From: Tipula vernalis
Taxonomy: Eukaryota > Arthropoda > Insecta > Diptera > Tipulidae
NCBI GenBank assembly: GCA_958295665.1
Contig: OY282558.1
Coordinates: 112,706,838-112,770,837, forward strand
Direction of reading: 5' to 3'
Length of the DNA stretch: 64,000 nt
Numbering within the stretch: the first letter of the stretch is position 1; every line of letters starts with the position of its first letter. Under the pieces are notes generated by a model. That model was not told the origin of the DNA and did not search any database. It saw nothing but the letters and a program-made list of their open reading frames with translations. The position numbers and the translations under genes were made by a program. Of the stretch, positions 1 to 11,009 are shown one piece after another.

Positions 1-1800
1 GTGTTATGAATGGATGAATGGTTGAATGGATTATTGATTTTATTTTTTTAACTCATAGGCATAAATTTCTTTTATGTATTTAAATTCTTAAGATAACAAA
101 AGCCTGTCAATATCTCGATCAAATTAACCAAAATAGGTATACTCAAGACCAAACCAAAAAAATACTCAACACCAGATTAGACTACATCAAGTACAATTAC
201 CTCACAATTTCTTAGTAATTATTTATTATAACTTTAAAAAAATCTCTGAAAATTTCAAAAAAAACAACAAAGATCATCAGAAAAAGTAGAAGATGCTTTC
301 TAACAATAACATAAAAACCAGAAAATAATTGTATTTTCCCATTTTCCAGTGGCACAAACAATACAAAAAAAAACAAATACGTATGTATATAATTGAGAGA
401 GCTATTTTCCTTTTCAAATAAACTAATTTTCTTCGTTCAAATTAAACACGAAAAAAGATAAAAACCAAGAACAAAACCAAACCAAATTGAGCTTTTTAAA
501 CCATTTTTCCATTCCTTATCAATTTTGTATAAATACAATTTTTTTTTTGTAAACGAGCTTAAAATAATAATTAGCTTTCTTCTTAGTTTAGTTTTCTTTA
601 TTGTTCTATCTAGTATAAATATATATGAATACGAGTATGTTTATATTAAACCACCAACAAAATCACGAAGCGAATTGAATCTTAAGTGAATTGAGAAAAG
701 CACAAAAGGAGTGTAATGGAAATGAAAACTAATTGCAGATATTATTTTCATATATACTTGATTTTGGTGTAGCATCCCGAAAATTCAATAAAAATTTAAA
801 AAGAAAAAAAAATTCATAGCAGATACATAAATTTAATTCTGTATATGGCAAAAAGAAATTTAATTATGAAATTTATTAAACGTGTGGCTATGTCATAATT
901 CAATAAGGCGAGAACAAAAAAAAAATATAAAATATTCGTCTGCAATGAACGAGTTATATATAAGTACATTGATGATGGTATTATCTTACTGTGGATAATA
1001 ACATTTTTTTTAAGACATATTGCGCACTTTACTATAAAGGATCGAATAAATTTTTATTTTTTTTTTTTTTTTAATTTCATATTTAGTATATAAGAGTATA
1101 GGAGACAATTAGTAAAATAGGTTTAATTAAGAAATGGAAATTTAATGTTGCGGCACATAAAGAAACGAATTTGGTCGGTAAGTGAAATAAGCATCTGGTT
1201 TATTTTGGCTAATAATTTTGAATCGCCTATGGCTGTTTTTATTCGTGTATACATTAGAGTTCAATTGCACTTATTATGAGTTTTTTGTTTTCTGGTTCGC
1301 TTGTCTTAATAAGGAGATAAATAAATTAAATTAAAATCAGTTTTTTTAAATATTTTGTCTGACCTCTAATATAAACGTACATAATAAATTATTTAAATTT
1401 TATTATTGGCAATTTTTTTGAAAAAAGATGTTTTAAAATAAAATGCTGAAGAGTCTTATTTAAAGAACTTTGTTGTATTGATAGTAGTGAGCTTTAAAAA
1501 AAAATTCTTGATTCTGGTGCACAACTAAAAGTTTTTTTTTTTTTTAAATTTTAATTCAGTTATTCTGGACTGGGATTTGGCACAAAATGTGAGAAGCAAC
1601 TTTATATTTCTTTTACGAACACTGAATTTAAACACTACATCACTTGTTACAATTTTTATTTTTTTTTAAATGCGACTCAACAAGCTAGAATAAAATAACA
1701 TTCTATGTATGGTTCGTATATAAAAAAACTGGATGAAATCGCTAAGGAAAAGCAACATCCAACGAACGAAACGGAGTAAAAATCTCTTTTTTTGAAATAA
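1..1800. other. AT-rich non-coding stretch
   Basis: I see no credible gene here. The stretch is very AT-rich with many short homopolymer runs, for example the poly-T near 1050-1070 and 1530-1545. No transposon motif, tRNA-like or rRNA-like sequence was recognised. Confidence 0.6.
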
Positions 1801-1824
1801 TGCATAACCTCGAGTTACACACGG

Positions 1825-2045
1825 ATCCCGGTCGATATGGCATATTTCATTACGGAATATGACAAAACGGTATAATTCAAAACAGCATAATTAAAAACGG
1901 CATATAGTACACTACGACATGTGGTACAATTCGGCATATTTGAAAACGACATATGGTACACTACCCCATATGGAATACTATGGCATACTTCGAAATGACC
2001 TATTTTAAAACGGTGTGTGGTTTGAAAATGGCATATCTGAAAATT
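1825..2045. repeat. Degenerate short tandem repeat built on AAAACGGCATAT
   Basis: A roughly 15-18-base unit with the core aaaacggcatat or a close variant (cggcatatttc, acggtataattc, acggcatatag, cgacatatgg, tggcatatctg) recurs about a dozen times. The open frame on the minus strand across it is a by-product of the repeat and contains repeating hydrophobic/Cys/His residues without a domain. Units differ enough that the array is old. Confidence 0.7.
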
Positions 2046-2051
2046 AGTCAT

Positions 2052-3355
2052 TTATTAACCGATTAAGATGAACTTCTATTGCTTTTTACGTTTACTAAAT
2101 TATTAGGGCTTCAAAATTCTCTATTTCATATTTGAGTAATTTTACAAGCTTCATTCAAAAATTGAATAAAGTTCAGAATCAAACTTCATTCATTTTTATA
2201 AATTTATAAGATTTCCGACAATTTTCGTTTATATTTGCCTAATTAATTTATTACAACGAAGATGGAAAAGCCCAACATTAGAAATTCACGATTGTTTTAT
2301 TTCTAAAATAATAATCAAGTAACAAATAAATTTCACTTTATCAGTTGGTGATTCTTTTGTACTTCGACAGCTGTTTTTTGGTATATAACCTGGTATGGGG
2401 CCGACTCTTTTACACTAATAAATGTTTCTCTCGCATCGTTTTTGATGTGAAGAAGGGGATACGGTGGGCGATTTTTAACGCAGGATTACTTGCTTTATAC
2501 TTAGTCGTGCATCCAAATCAGTCAATCAGTGAATCAAAATTAGGACTTATTAGTGGGGTTAAGATATTTTAATATTTCTTTATGTTACTTTACAAAGAAA
2601 TTCTGTTTGCAACATTTAACTACTATTATATTGTATATTTTGTCTAGAATTGACGTTTAATTCAGTAGTTTATAGCAAGAAGCAGCAGCAATTACAGTGA
2701 GTATGAAATTGATGATATTAAATTCTTCGTTGTAGAGATATTAATTTAAAATTTAGTTCAGGTATTTAAATTGAAATCGTTTTTGAGTTTGGATTATTAA
2801 GCAGTATTTGGTTAAAGCTGACTATTATTTATTCAACTTTGACATTCATTATTATTATGTATCTTCTATATCCTATTATAGTACTTTTAGTTAGTTTAAA
2901 TTAAAATTAATTAAGTATAGCTTACTTGTATATAGGAAGAGAATCGAATCAACTCTAGATTTTCAGAAATATATCCAGGAATATCCGGGTTTCAGAGTTT
3001 TTAGCGTGTTTTAACCGAGTTAGGTTTAACCTCACTCAGCTTTCCAGAAATTCCAGCGGCCAAACAGTTTAGAAATTGCGTTGTCTTTTATTAACTATTT
3101 TTTCTTGTATATTACCAAGAAAAACATCCTAACTATCGACTTCTTAGTTGTCTGGGACGTGATCGATTATTTAATACTTATAAACTTTTTCTATCCTTCG
3201 GTTTTGTTATGTGTAAAAGGATGTTCGGTGAACCCGGCGTCTTACCGGGAACATTGCTTAGTCTTCATCGAACACTCAAATCAATGAAAATCAATCAATT
3301 AACTCACATCTAAATAATAACTACGTTATACTTGGTAAAATTTCTTCGATGGAAT
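2052..3355. other. Non-coding stretch, nothing recognised
   Basis: Short open frames occur at 2345-2572 and 3081-3287 but have no recognisable motif and lie in ordinary AT-rich sequence. It may include decayed 5' portions of the Jockey-like fragment that starts near 3360, but I cannot show that. Confidence 0.4.
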
Positions 3356-3359
3356 TGTT

Positions 3360-3690
3360 TTTCAGTACCAATTCCCTTGAGGATAGCCAGTCAACAGATT
3401 TGCTTGGCTTTAATAGTGCAATTATTAAAAGAATAGCTTCAACGTTGTTAATATATTAAGTGGATTGTTTAACCGTAGTAAAACCGTAGGAAAATTATTG
3501 GAATCACTGAAAGTGGGCACTGTTATTCCTCTTTTTAATAGGGATGACCCGAGGGTTGAGAGCAACTATGGGCCAATATCTATCCTTTCTGTTATTTCTA
3601 AGATTTTTGAAAAAGCGGTTAAATTGTAGAAGCAGTTGCATGTTAGAATTTCTGAACAGCTCTAACTATTTCAGTGAATGTCATTTCAAG
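3360..3690 (+). pseudogene. Jockey-like non-LTR reverse transcriptase fragment
   Basis: This is a fragment of the N-terminal part of a reverse transcriptase. Reading across frames gives FNSAIIKRIAS, then SLKVGTVIPLFNRDDPRVES, then NYGPISILSVISKIFEKAV. That order (a G-x-N segment, W-K-x-G-x-x-x-P-L-x-K, S-N-Y-R-P-I-S, then K-x-F-E-K) is the start of the RT domain in Jockey-clade (BS/Juan-like) elements. There is at least one frameshift near 3440-3500, and a stop after the FEKAV motif. No endonuclease, YADD box or ends are seen, so it is a short dead remnant. Confidence 0.75.
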
Positions 3691-4541
3691 AATAAACATA
3701 GTTCTTCTTTCATTCTTGGAAGTAGCTCAAAAGCTTGTAGTTAGATTGATACATTTCAAGAATAAACGAACGAACGTCTGTGGTGCAACCAATAAGCTCC
3801 TATTCATGCCCATTTTCACTCTATGGTAGAATGGCGTAATCGATTGTAAACAAAATTATGAAAATTTAAATCTTTCACAACAATGAAAATATACGAATGA
3901 GAAATTGTTATGGACATGACATACAATGCGTTCCAGTATGCGATATCACTTGCTTGTTCAATATTTCTATCTAATTGTAATATGTATATTTGATTCACTT
4001 GATATGAAGATATGAATTTGAAAACCAAACGATCATCATTATTACGGTGACCATCTTAACAAAATTACAAAATAAAATTTTTGTATACTTTAATATATTT
4101 TATAAAATTTATAATTGAAACCTGAGAACAAAACTTAAAAATCTAAACTAAAAAAATTAATAAATCATTCAGTGAGTCGGTGTTAGATAGAAACGCAAAG
4201 TTAGCGGTGTCGTAAAGGAACTACTATAAGTCCTTCTTGCGTTATTCTTGAGCAGTAGACTTTTTCACTTAAAATATTTTTATGTAAATATTTTGAAATT
4301 AGTGGAAATCGTTACTTGAGTTGTCACAGCAGAAGCGTTCCATAATTTTGCAAAACACAATTTTATAATTGATTTTTTAGTAATTGCACGAACCTTTTTT
4401 AATAAACTTCCGATTGATATACGTCGCTTGAAATCAAAATTTAAATTCTTTTCAAGTTTGAAAATCTGTCTAGAATAATTTAGCAATATTGATTTTTTTG
4501 TTTAAAGTCTTTATTTAATAGATCACTTAAAATTTTGTATG
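3691..4541. other. Non-coding stretch between two element remnants
   Basis: Nothing is recognised. Short open frames at 3816-4028 and 4280-4486 have no motif. An approximate direct repeat, tttcaagaataaac, occurs twice at 3685-3765, the only local structure noted. Confidence 0.4.
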
Positions 4542-5095
4542 TACATTCTGTCAAAAAAGTACCGGGAATTGTTAAGTAAAACACAAATTTTAAGTTCAAT
4601 CATAAAAATTTATTTTCTCGCCCTCAATGTATTCCCCATCAGAGAATATACACATATGCCAGCGTTTTTCCAATCATCGAAACATTTTTTTATAGGTACC
4701 TTCCTGGAGGGCCTTCAGTTTGCGCGCCGAATTTTGTTTTATGGCTTCAATAGAGTCAAAATGGGTTCCACAGAGTAGCAATTTGAGTCTGAGAAACAGC
4801 AAAAAGTGACCTGGTGCTACATAAGTCTGGCGAATGTGGCGGTTGATCGGTGGTATTTATTGAGTTGTTGGCCTTATATTCGTTCACAATTGTTCAATAA
4901 TTTCGTCGATCATAAAAATCACCGTGCACTAGTCGACTGACTTATCCAACTGCTTTAAAATAAATGGTTGACAGATCGCACTCAAAGTTGACATTATAAT
5001 GAAAGACAGTTCTACCAATCTAGGAAATAAACAATTTAAAATCCATTCAACGCGGGCATTTTAAACTAACAATTCCCGGTTATTTTGATTCTAAA
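4542..5095 (-). mobile_element. Internally deleted mariner-like element
   Basis: The ends carry related inverted repeats: on the left tcaaaaaagtaccgggaatt then gtta (from about 4550), and on the right taacaattcccgg then ttattttgatt (about 5067-5090), sharing CCGGGAATTGTTA. On the minus strand, around 4640-4880, broken frames contain QPPHSPDL, a variant of the mariner PPYSPDLAPxDxxLFPxLK block, followed by residues matching the last part of a mariner transposase. At about 550 bp the element is less than half the usual ~1.3 kb; the N-terminal HTH region and most of the catalytic domain are missing. It is a non-autonomous copy. Exact ends are uncertain by a few bases. Confidence 0.75.
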
Positions 5096-5109
5096 AATTT
5101 TCATCATAT

Positions 5110-5245
5110 GATAATTTTTTTTTGGTTTTTTACTGATTTATAGAAATTCTACCTTTAATATTAATATTTTGTTGGACCGCCATTTGCTTTTATTACAGCG
5201 ATACACCTCTGATTCATTGAATTTGATAAATTTTTCAAAGTCGTA
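5110..5245. repeat. Left arm of an inverted repeat, partner at 6085-6212
   Basis: The segment tttttactgatttatagaa through ttaatattaatattttgttg, and the stretch cctctgattcattgaatttg with following bases, recur as the reverse complement at 6085-6212. Between the two matching blocks the left arm keeps the NGGPTKY codons, whereas the right arm has diverged sequence. The arms are about 840 bp apart. Confidence 0.75.
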
Positions 5246-6065
5246 GAAGGTATGGATTCCCAAATCGTCATCAACAAACTTTTTAAAGCTTGAATTGATT
5301 CTGAGCGCTTTCTTGCTACTTCTAGCTTCATTATACACCAAATATTTTCTATGGGATTTAAGTCTGGACTGTACGGGGGCCAGCTCAACACATCGATATT
5401 TTTTTCTGCGAAATACTTTTTTACCTTTAAATGAAGATATAAGAAAAAAAAACAAGTTTTTAACAAACTATTTATGTTTATCTGAAAGCCAATTTTTCTA
5501 TTTACAATTCAAAATTAATAACTCACAACTTTGGTGGTATGGCACGAAGCGTTGTCCTGTTGAAAAATAAATCTACAAGTCTCGCCAAAAAGCTTTAACA
5601 CAGAAGGCTCAAATTCGTTATACACCGTTAGGACCTGCAGATAAACAGCTGCTGTAATTTTGGAACTAAGGAAGCGCAATTGACCGCTTTCATTTCCAGA
5701 AAAGCATCCCCGACCATAACTCCTTCATTTTTCGGTGGTAGTCTTAAAAGACATTCGTTGCTAAGCCCGTCGCGAGATTCTCTTCTTACGAGAATTCTTC
5801 CATCTCCAACATGCAGCTTGAATTTTGATTCATCGGAGAACATCACATCATTTCATATCTCTTGTGTCCAAGAAACGTGCTCCTGGGCCCATAGCAAACG
5901 TTTTTTTTTTTTTTCACTCGCACTGTGAACTCAGGCTTCTGGACTGGTTTAAGTGCTTTCATAACAGCTTTAACAAGTCTTTTTCTCACTAAGCTGGCTG
6001 AAATTTGTTTTCCCGTTGTCGCTCAAGATCCCCTCTTATGTCCGATGAAGTTTTAAAACGGTTCC
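5158..6065 (-). pseudogene. Tc1-like transposase (DDE), broken, with a predicted intron
   Basis: In order on the minus strand: CRRNRFKTSSDI (end of the HTH region), several stops and frame changes, then MFSDESKFKL with GDGRILVRR (first catalytic Asp in FSDES), then FQQDNASCHTTKV (second Asp), then VKKYFAEKNIDVLSWPPYSP with DLNPIENIW (third acidic residue, E, in PIEN), and NGGPTKY at the C terminus. These are hallmark Tc1-family blocks. The N-terminal ~100 residues are missing. FQQDNASCHTTKV and VKKYFAEKN are separated by a 102-bp segment that starts GTGAGT and ends TTTAAAG; removing it joins the two blocks in frame, so it is probably an intron. Frameshifts between 5630 and 6065 make it inactive. 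Confidence 0.85.
5425..5526 (-). other. Predicted 102-bp intron in the Tc1-like transposase
   Basis: On the minus strand the sequence begins GTGAGTTATT and ends, after a poly-pyrimidine run, with ATTTAAAG. It contains stops in all useful frames, yet lies exactly between two transposase blocks that are contiguous in Tc1 relatives. Splicing gives K-V-V-K-K-Y-F without a gap. Introns in Tc1 transposases are known (Minos), but whether this one is homologous is inference. Confidence 0.65.
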
Positions 6066-6084
6066 GACGACATTGTAATACTAA

Positions 6085-6212
6085 AAATTCTAAAATCTCT
6101 AAAAATTTATCAAATTCATTGAATCAGAGGTAAAACAAAACATTAACATTAAACAACAAAATATTAATATTAAAGATAGAATTTCTATAAATCAGTAAAA
6201 AACAAAAAAAAT
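6085..6212. repeat. Right arm of the inverted repeat, partner at 5110-5245
   Basis: This is the reverse complement of most of 5110-5245. It continues outward for about 210 bp to the Tc1-type terminus at 6426, a part missing on the left side. Confidence 0.75.
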
Positions 6213-6489
6213 TACTTTAACTCCAATCAACGTATTTGGAATATTTTGGCATTTTTCGGGTTTTCCCCCTAAGTTGCAGGTACATTTTTCTTTCAAAAAA
6301 TTAAGTCATATATGTATCTAAAATGAAACAATAAGCCAATTGCTTTCAAAAGTTTGGTAATTTGAGCAAAAAAAGACTCCAATTTGTAACAAAATATGTT
6401 TGCCCAATTTTTTTTTCCCATCACTGTACATTCCGTACATATATACATATATACAACCGTATTTTTATAGTTGATTTACAGTATTCTAA

Positions 6490-7900
6490 ATTAAAGGCCA
6501 TTACATCTACATCTAGCATATAATAAATGCCGTGATTTAATCTCGTTTGAAATATCCTTAACAAAAAGAATGAGTAAAGAACCCATGATTAATCCTTGGG
6601 AACTCCAGATGTAGGTTGAAAGCCGCCCAATAAAACATCATTGAACTTGACAAATTGAGTTCCGATGGTAGGGTACGAATGAAACCGTTTGTGTAAAAAG
6701 GGGCGGTATATTAAACGATTCAATTTTGCGTAACAGAACAGAATGGAATACCTTATCAAAAGTTTTAATATTGGCCAGCGAATTTAACCATTCTTATTCT
6801 CATATTCCTATTTCGTAAGGAAAAAGAGCAATTTATAGACAGGTTAAACTTATAAGTAACCGGACTAAAAAAACCGAAAAAATTGGTTTATTTGCTCCAG
6901 TATTACTTACAACACATGCTAAATTGGTATCCTGTACATAAACAGATTTGAAATTCTCAACAAACAACTTACTTGAAAAAACATTTGCTTTGGATACTCA
7001 GATTTAACCAGAAGAGATTTTTGGTAGCCCCACAATGAATTAGGGTTGCGTTTAATATTACTTACAACGTTTGCGAGATACAAGTGACTTTATAATTTTG
7101 ATGTTGCTTCCTCCAGTAATTAGAGAACAAAGGAATTAATACGAAATATTACTTTGTTCGAATACCAAACAGGAAATTTATTCAGTTTTTTGGAAATAAA
7201 ATTTGAATATTTATTTATTTGAGCAAATATCTTATTATAGAAAATGTCTGTTTCGTCAGCAACACTTGGATTACATAATAAAGCATCCCAGTAGTGAGAT
7301 CTACTCTCAAATTTAGATAATCAAGCTTATAAAAATTAATTTCCGGAACTGTATATGATTGTAAATTTCTATTGAAAGTTAGAGAAACAGACACAATAAT
7401 ACGTAAATGGTAGCCATCAGGTTTTGTAAGAAACCTGGCGGCACGCCCTTCATATTTAGAAACAAATACATCCGTTGGATACAGAGTGTTCCATTCGATC
7501 GAGGAAAGATTGAAGTCTCTAACCATAATAAATTTAGAATTTGAATTAGAGAGTTGACTATACATGTGTAGGATGATCCAGGAATAATTTGTAATCCTTA
7601 ATCTCTTTTAATATTCTTCTATATTACAATACGTAACACATACACAATTAGCGATGTACCATTTTTAAGATTAACTCTAATCCACACATCAGCAATAACA
7701 AGACAATTAGCTAAACCACCTAATCTAACAACGTACAAATCACTATGGGCAGCAATAAGGGCACCACCACCATCACGTTTGCCAGCAGTAGGCTTAGTTC
7801 TAAATGTTTGTCGAGCAGAAGACTTAGTTCTGAAATTGGTTTCCACAATGTCAACAGCTCCCACAAAGTGAAGAATTTGAAAAACCGATCTACTTAACTT
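6490..7900 (-). pseudogene. Jockey-like non-LTR retrotransposon ORF2, decayed (endonuclease and RT)
   Basis: Reading leftward on the minus strand: KRDGGGALIAAHSDL (about 7800-7740; the G-G-G-x-L-I-A segment of the apurinic-type endonuclease), then KFIMVRDFNLSSIEW (7540-7480; variant of the GDFNL motif, with the catalytic-loop glycine replaced by arginine), then after a badly decayed stretch DKVFHSVLLRKIE (about 6760-6720; the RT D-K-V-F-H-x-x-L-L block) and, near 6620-6560, residues resembling GVPQGSxLGPLLFxLFVxDIS with changes. Many stops and frameshifts interrupt it. Neither end is defined and no tail or duplication was found. It resembles the BS/Juan type of Jockey clade, like the fragments at 3.4, 24 and 57/63 kb. 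Confidence 0.75.
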
Positions 7901-9684
7901 TTCATTTTTTGCCTCAGGAAATCACACTTGTAAATTTCATGAATAGCAAAATCGTTCTAATTGTTCAGAACGATTAAAATTCATATCCTTTTTAAGAAGG
8001 GCATTTTTACTAACTAATGATTTATTTAAGTCATTTTTAATCTTATCTATTTTAATTAAAACTATAAATTCATAAACATTGGATTAATATTTTCTTGTTA
8101 AATTTTGTCCGAAGAAGGTAGGATATCGGGCACAAAAGATACATAATTGAAGTTAATTCTGCTTATATTTAATTATTGCTTGTGTTTAATTTTTTCATTG
8201 CGTTTTCGAATGAGATCCACAGCGGGGCCCCGTCCATACTGAAGCACCGAGTAATGAATTATACCAGCCAATTCTCACGTTGCTCACATAATGTTGTGAT
8301 CTAAACAAACGGTACAACATTTGAGAAAAGAAATATTGAAAATTGTGGCTGCTCTCTGAACGGAGATTGCTCAAGAATTTTCAACAGTATACTAGATATT
8401 TATAACTGGATCTAATTGTTAAAAGCCGAAGAGTATCTCAAGCAAATGAAACATGTCCATCGATAATGTCACAACATACTACGTACGATATAAACATCGC
8501 CTTATCGAAACAATATATTGACATTAATAAGTGCCCATGATTATTGTTAGCCCGCCTAAAAATGTATGGGTGTCAAGAGGATTTAGGAACATTTATGTAT
8601 TCGTTTTCGGAGATTGGACAGCTCCAAAATACCACGAAACACCTTTCAAGCCACCATATCAAGCATACCTTAAAATAATGTTAATGTGAAAAAGGCATTA
8701 TTGTGTTCAGGTAAAGCCAAGTATTTTAAGAAAAGCTTGTTCAGAAAGCGGTTCAGGTTAGCTAACGCTTTCTCACGATTTAGGAACCAACTTGCACAAG
8801 ATAAATACATATTTTCTATTGCGGAACCACTGTCAATAATTTTAATGAGAACTGACAAACCACACATTTTAAATAACGCACTTCCAGTATTCATCGATGC
8901 CACTGACGGATTAATTCGGAATCTAAACTGCTGTCCTCATCCCAATTTTTCAAGAATTTATTATTAAGCATGCGTAATTAGTATCCATAATGTCACAATT
9001 TCCATAAATGAATTAATAACAAGTATTGACTTACTTAATCGATTGAACGGGCAATGAATTTCTGTGTGAAGACTATTTCGCTTTTCGGCTATTTTAATAC
9101 GACAAATACATCCAAAATTGGCAACATGTAATAGAGAGAATTTGCAAGAAATTGATGAACTTGACCACTTATGAGAAATTTATTTGACCACTTTGGAGAA
9201 ATTTATTTCGTATGTTGTACGTCAAAGTTGTGGTTTAAACTTAGAAATTCACAATTTAAAAAATGAACCGAACAACAAAGAGCAAGCAGAGGAAAACTCA
9301 AGTAAAAACTATACTGCGTATCCATACTATACCAGGTACAATAAAACTTATTTGGAGGTTTTGGAAGAATTATTGAACCAAAAACATCTAAAGACATAAA
9401 TTTTATCTGTTATATTAAGTATTTTTCTAATTTACAATTAAGGGCTTCCATAATCCTAAAAAGAGTGGGTGTTCATTCCAGGCCAGCTAATGATACGATT
9501 GAAAATTGGTTCAGATTAAAAAAAAATATTTAATAAGCCTGCAAAATATGAAATTGGGTTGGTTCATCGATCAACTTGGAGTATAACAAACCTTCTATTA
9601 AATACTTTAGAACTTGAATCTTTTCTGCAAATGAAAAACCTAACTGAGACAGGTGAATAACCAAAAAAAAAACATTTAACCCTA
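7901..9684. other. Stretch with small unrecognised open frames
   Basis: There are overlapping opposite-strand open frames at 8670-8967 and one at 9184-9399 (71 codons, Asn/Glu-rich, no domain). None has a supporting motif or neighbour. I would not call genes. The first ~200 bases may include the 5' part of the minus-strand Jockey-like element. Confidence 0.4.
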
Positions 9685-10085
9685 TTCCGTAGCTGAAGTA
9701 CTCGGCGTTGCCCGGGGTAAATAAAATAATTGTACTAAAGTATCATTTTCCAGTGTACTCTGCATCGGTTTCCCAGTGTCTCCCATTAATCAAGGGGAAC
9801 GCCCCTACGAATACGAGTGAGTATACGATTAATTTCATTTAACCATTTATCTAAACTCAGTCCTGTAATTTCAAAAAAAAAACGAAATTTTGCAAAAATT
9901 GTTGGGGCACCTAGATCAAGGGTCTAGACTCCCTCGAAAATACCACGAACCCCTGCTAACATTCTTATGAAGCCACTAAATAAAGCTCAAATTTAGTTGG
10001 ATGAATGGCGTGGAACCGTATAAAGAGCATACACACACAGCCATACAGATTTCCATTTTTATTGGTATAGATAGAAAAATAATTT
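9685..10085 (+). mobile_element. SINE/RTE-like retroposon 3' fragment (tentative)
   Basis: A locally GC-richer island reads tactcggcgttgcccggggt, later gcgtggaaccgtataaagag followed by catacacacacagccataca and a tail ending tatagatag. This order (GTTGCCCGGG box, a purine-rich segment before a short CA-rich run, then an A/T tail with GATAG) is one I associate with 3' parts of widespread animal retroposons. I cannot name the family from the sequence alone. No target duplication was identified. Confidence 0.45.
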
Positions 10086-10875
10086 GAACATAACTCCCCT
10101 ATTGCAACAATGTTCTATTTAGTCTTGCATTGGTGTAAACTTAGAAAATGAAAAAAATTCAAAGTTTCAAATTAACAGTTACAAAATTTGAATTTCGATT
10201 AATTTTCGGAATTGTTACTTTTTAATATTTGGTATAAAAGTCGGAATTGAAAGATACACGCTATACAATTTGCTGCACCAATCATCATAGCGTCGAAGCA
10301 AAATGGAGCGCTTAAAGTTTATGGTGATTTTAAAATCACAACCAATCTGCAACTCATCGTGCATTGATATCCGGTACACATAAGATAGAAGAACTTTTTC
10401 ATATAAGTAGGGTTAAAATTCAACTAGTATACTCCAAAAGGGATTTTTATTATAAATAGAATACAATCAATACAAAAATAATTTTTTGGGTTTACGGCAA
10501 TTCTTGTTGGTAAACCACATTTTTGATTTTGCTCCCGGAGCTAAAACAAACAAATTTTCGAATTTTCTACTCTCAGAATGAGGGTGCATTCTTTTTCGTA
10601 ACCACATATCTAGAAGACCTAATGAGAAGGATCTAGTACTGCCAATCGTTGTCTAGAGATCTGCCTACGGTGCCTTGTTGTCAGTGTTAATTTCTACTTT
10701 ATTACTTTTTTGTTGAATATTAATTAATTCATGTAATATCTAATATGCTACCGGTGGTTAGACCATTTTAATTGTGTTTCGATTAACAAGAGAAGTTTAT
10801 TAGTATTTACGAACAGTAATTCAACGAAACCGACTAATAGACAGAATTCTATTTGTTTAATTATATGATTTTAAT
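10086..10875. other. Non-coding stretch
   Basis: No gene, repeat or element end was recognised. Confidence 0.4.
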
Positions 10876-10915
10876 ATGTTCCGAAGATTGTAAGAGAATT
10901 CAATCCAGTTTCGAA
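10876..10915 (+). repeat. Dispersed repeat, related copy at 21797-21830
   Basis: tgtaagagaattcaatccag followed by tttcgaac matches tgtaagagaatttaattcag followed by tttcgaac at 21798-21826, with similar flanks (ttaatatgttcc versus ttaatatttcc). The second copy lies just 5' of the degenerate coding family at 21.85 kb, so this may be a terminal or leader segment of that family. Confidence 0.6.
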
Positions 10916-10939
10916 CTGATGAGCTTATGAAAAATCAAT

Positions 10940-11006
10940 CTTCTCATCAGGCCACGGCGACTGGATTGTGGTATAATCAGTCCAGTCGCCGCGGCCTGAT
11001 GAGAAG
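10940..11006. repeat. GC-rich 26-bp-arm hairpin
   Basis: The arms 10940-10965 and 10981-11006 are reverse complements over 26 bases with a single mismatch (A opposite C), separated by a 15-base loop. The arms start cttctcatcaggcc and end with gactgga; they are far richer in G+C than their surroundings. Possible explanations are a fold-back/MITE remnant, cruciform-forming site, or small-RNA precursor. Nothing in the sequence decides among them. Confidence 0.9.
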
Positions 11007-11009
11007 TTA

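Larger units (their letters stand above)
5106..6426. mobile_element. Rearranged Tc1-like element with an inverted copy of its 3' end
   Basis: A minus-strand Tc1-like transposase (about 6065 down to 5158) is joined, at about 6070-6085, to a second 3'-end segment in the opposite orientation that runs to a terminus reading cccatcactg followed by TA (6417-6428). The right end therefore keeps a TIR and the TA target dinucleotide. The left end lacks the ~210 bp of terminal sequence seen on the right and stops next to the mariner-like element. The structure is best explained by two copies in inverted orientation that were truncated and fused, or by a fold-back rearrangement. Confidence 0.7.

Noticed and set aside
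1815..2051. 78-codon Cys/His-containing minus-strand frame, superficially zinc-finger-like
   Set aside because: The Cys and His spacing follows the AAAACGGCATAT repeat, not a zinc-finger pattern.
8670..8967. Overlapping open frames on both strands (77 and 93 codons)
   Set aside because: No recognised motif on either strand; sense and antisense frames of this length are common by chance.
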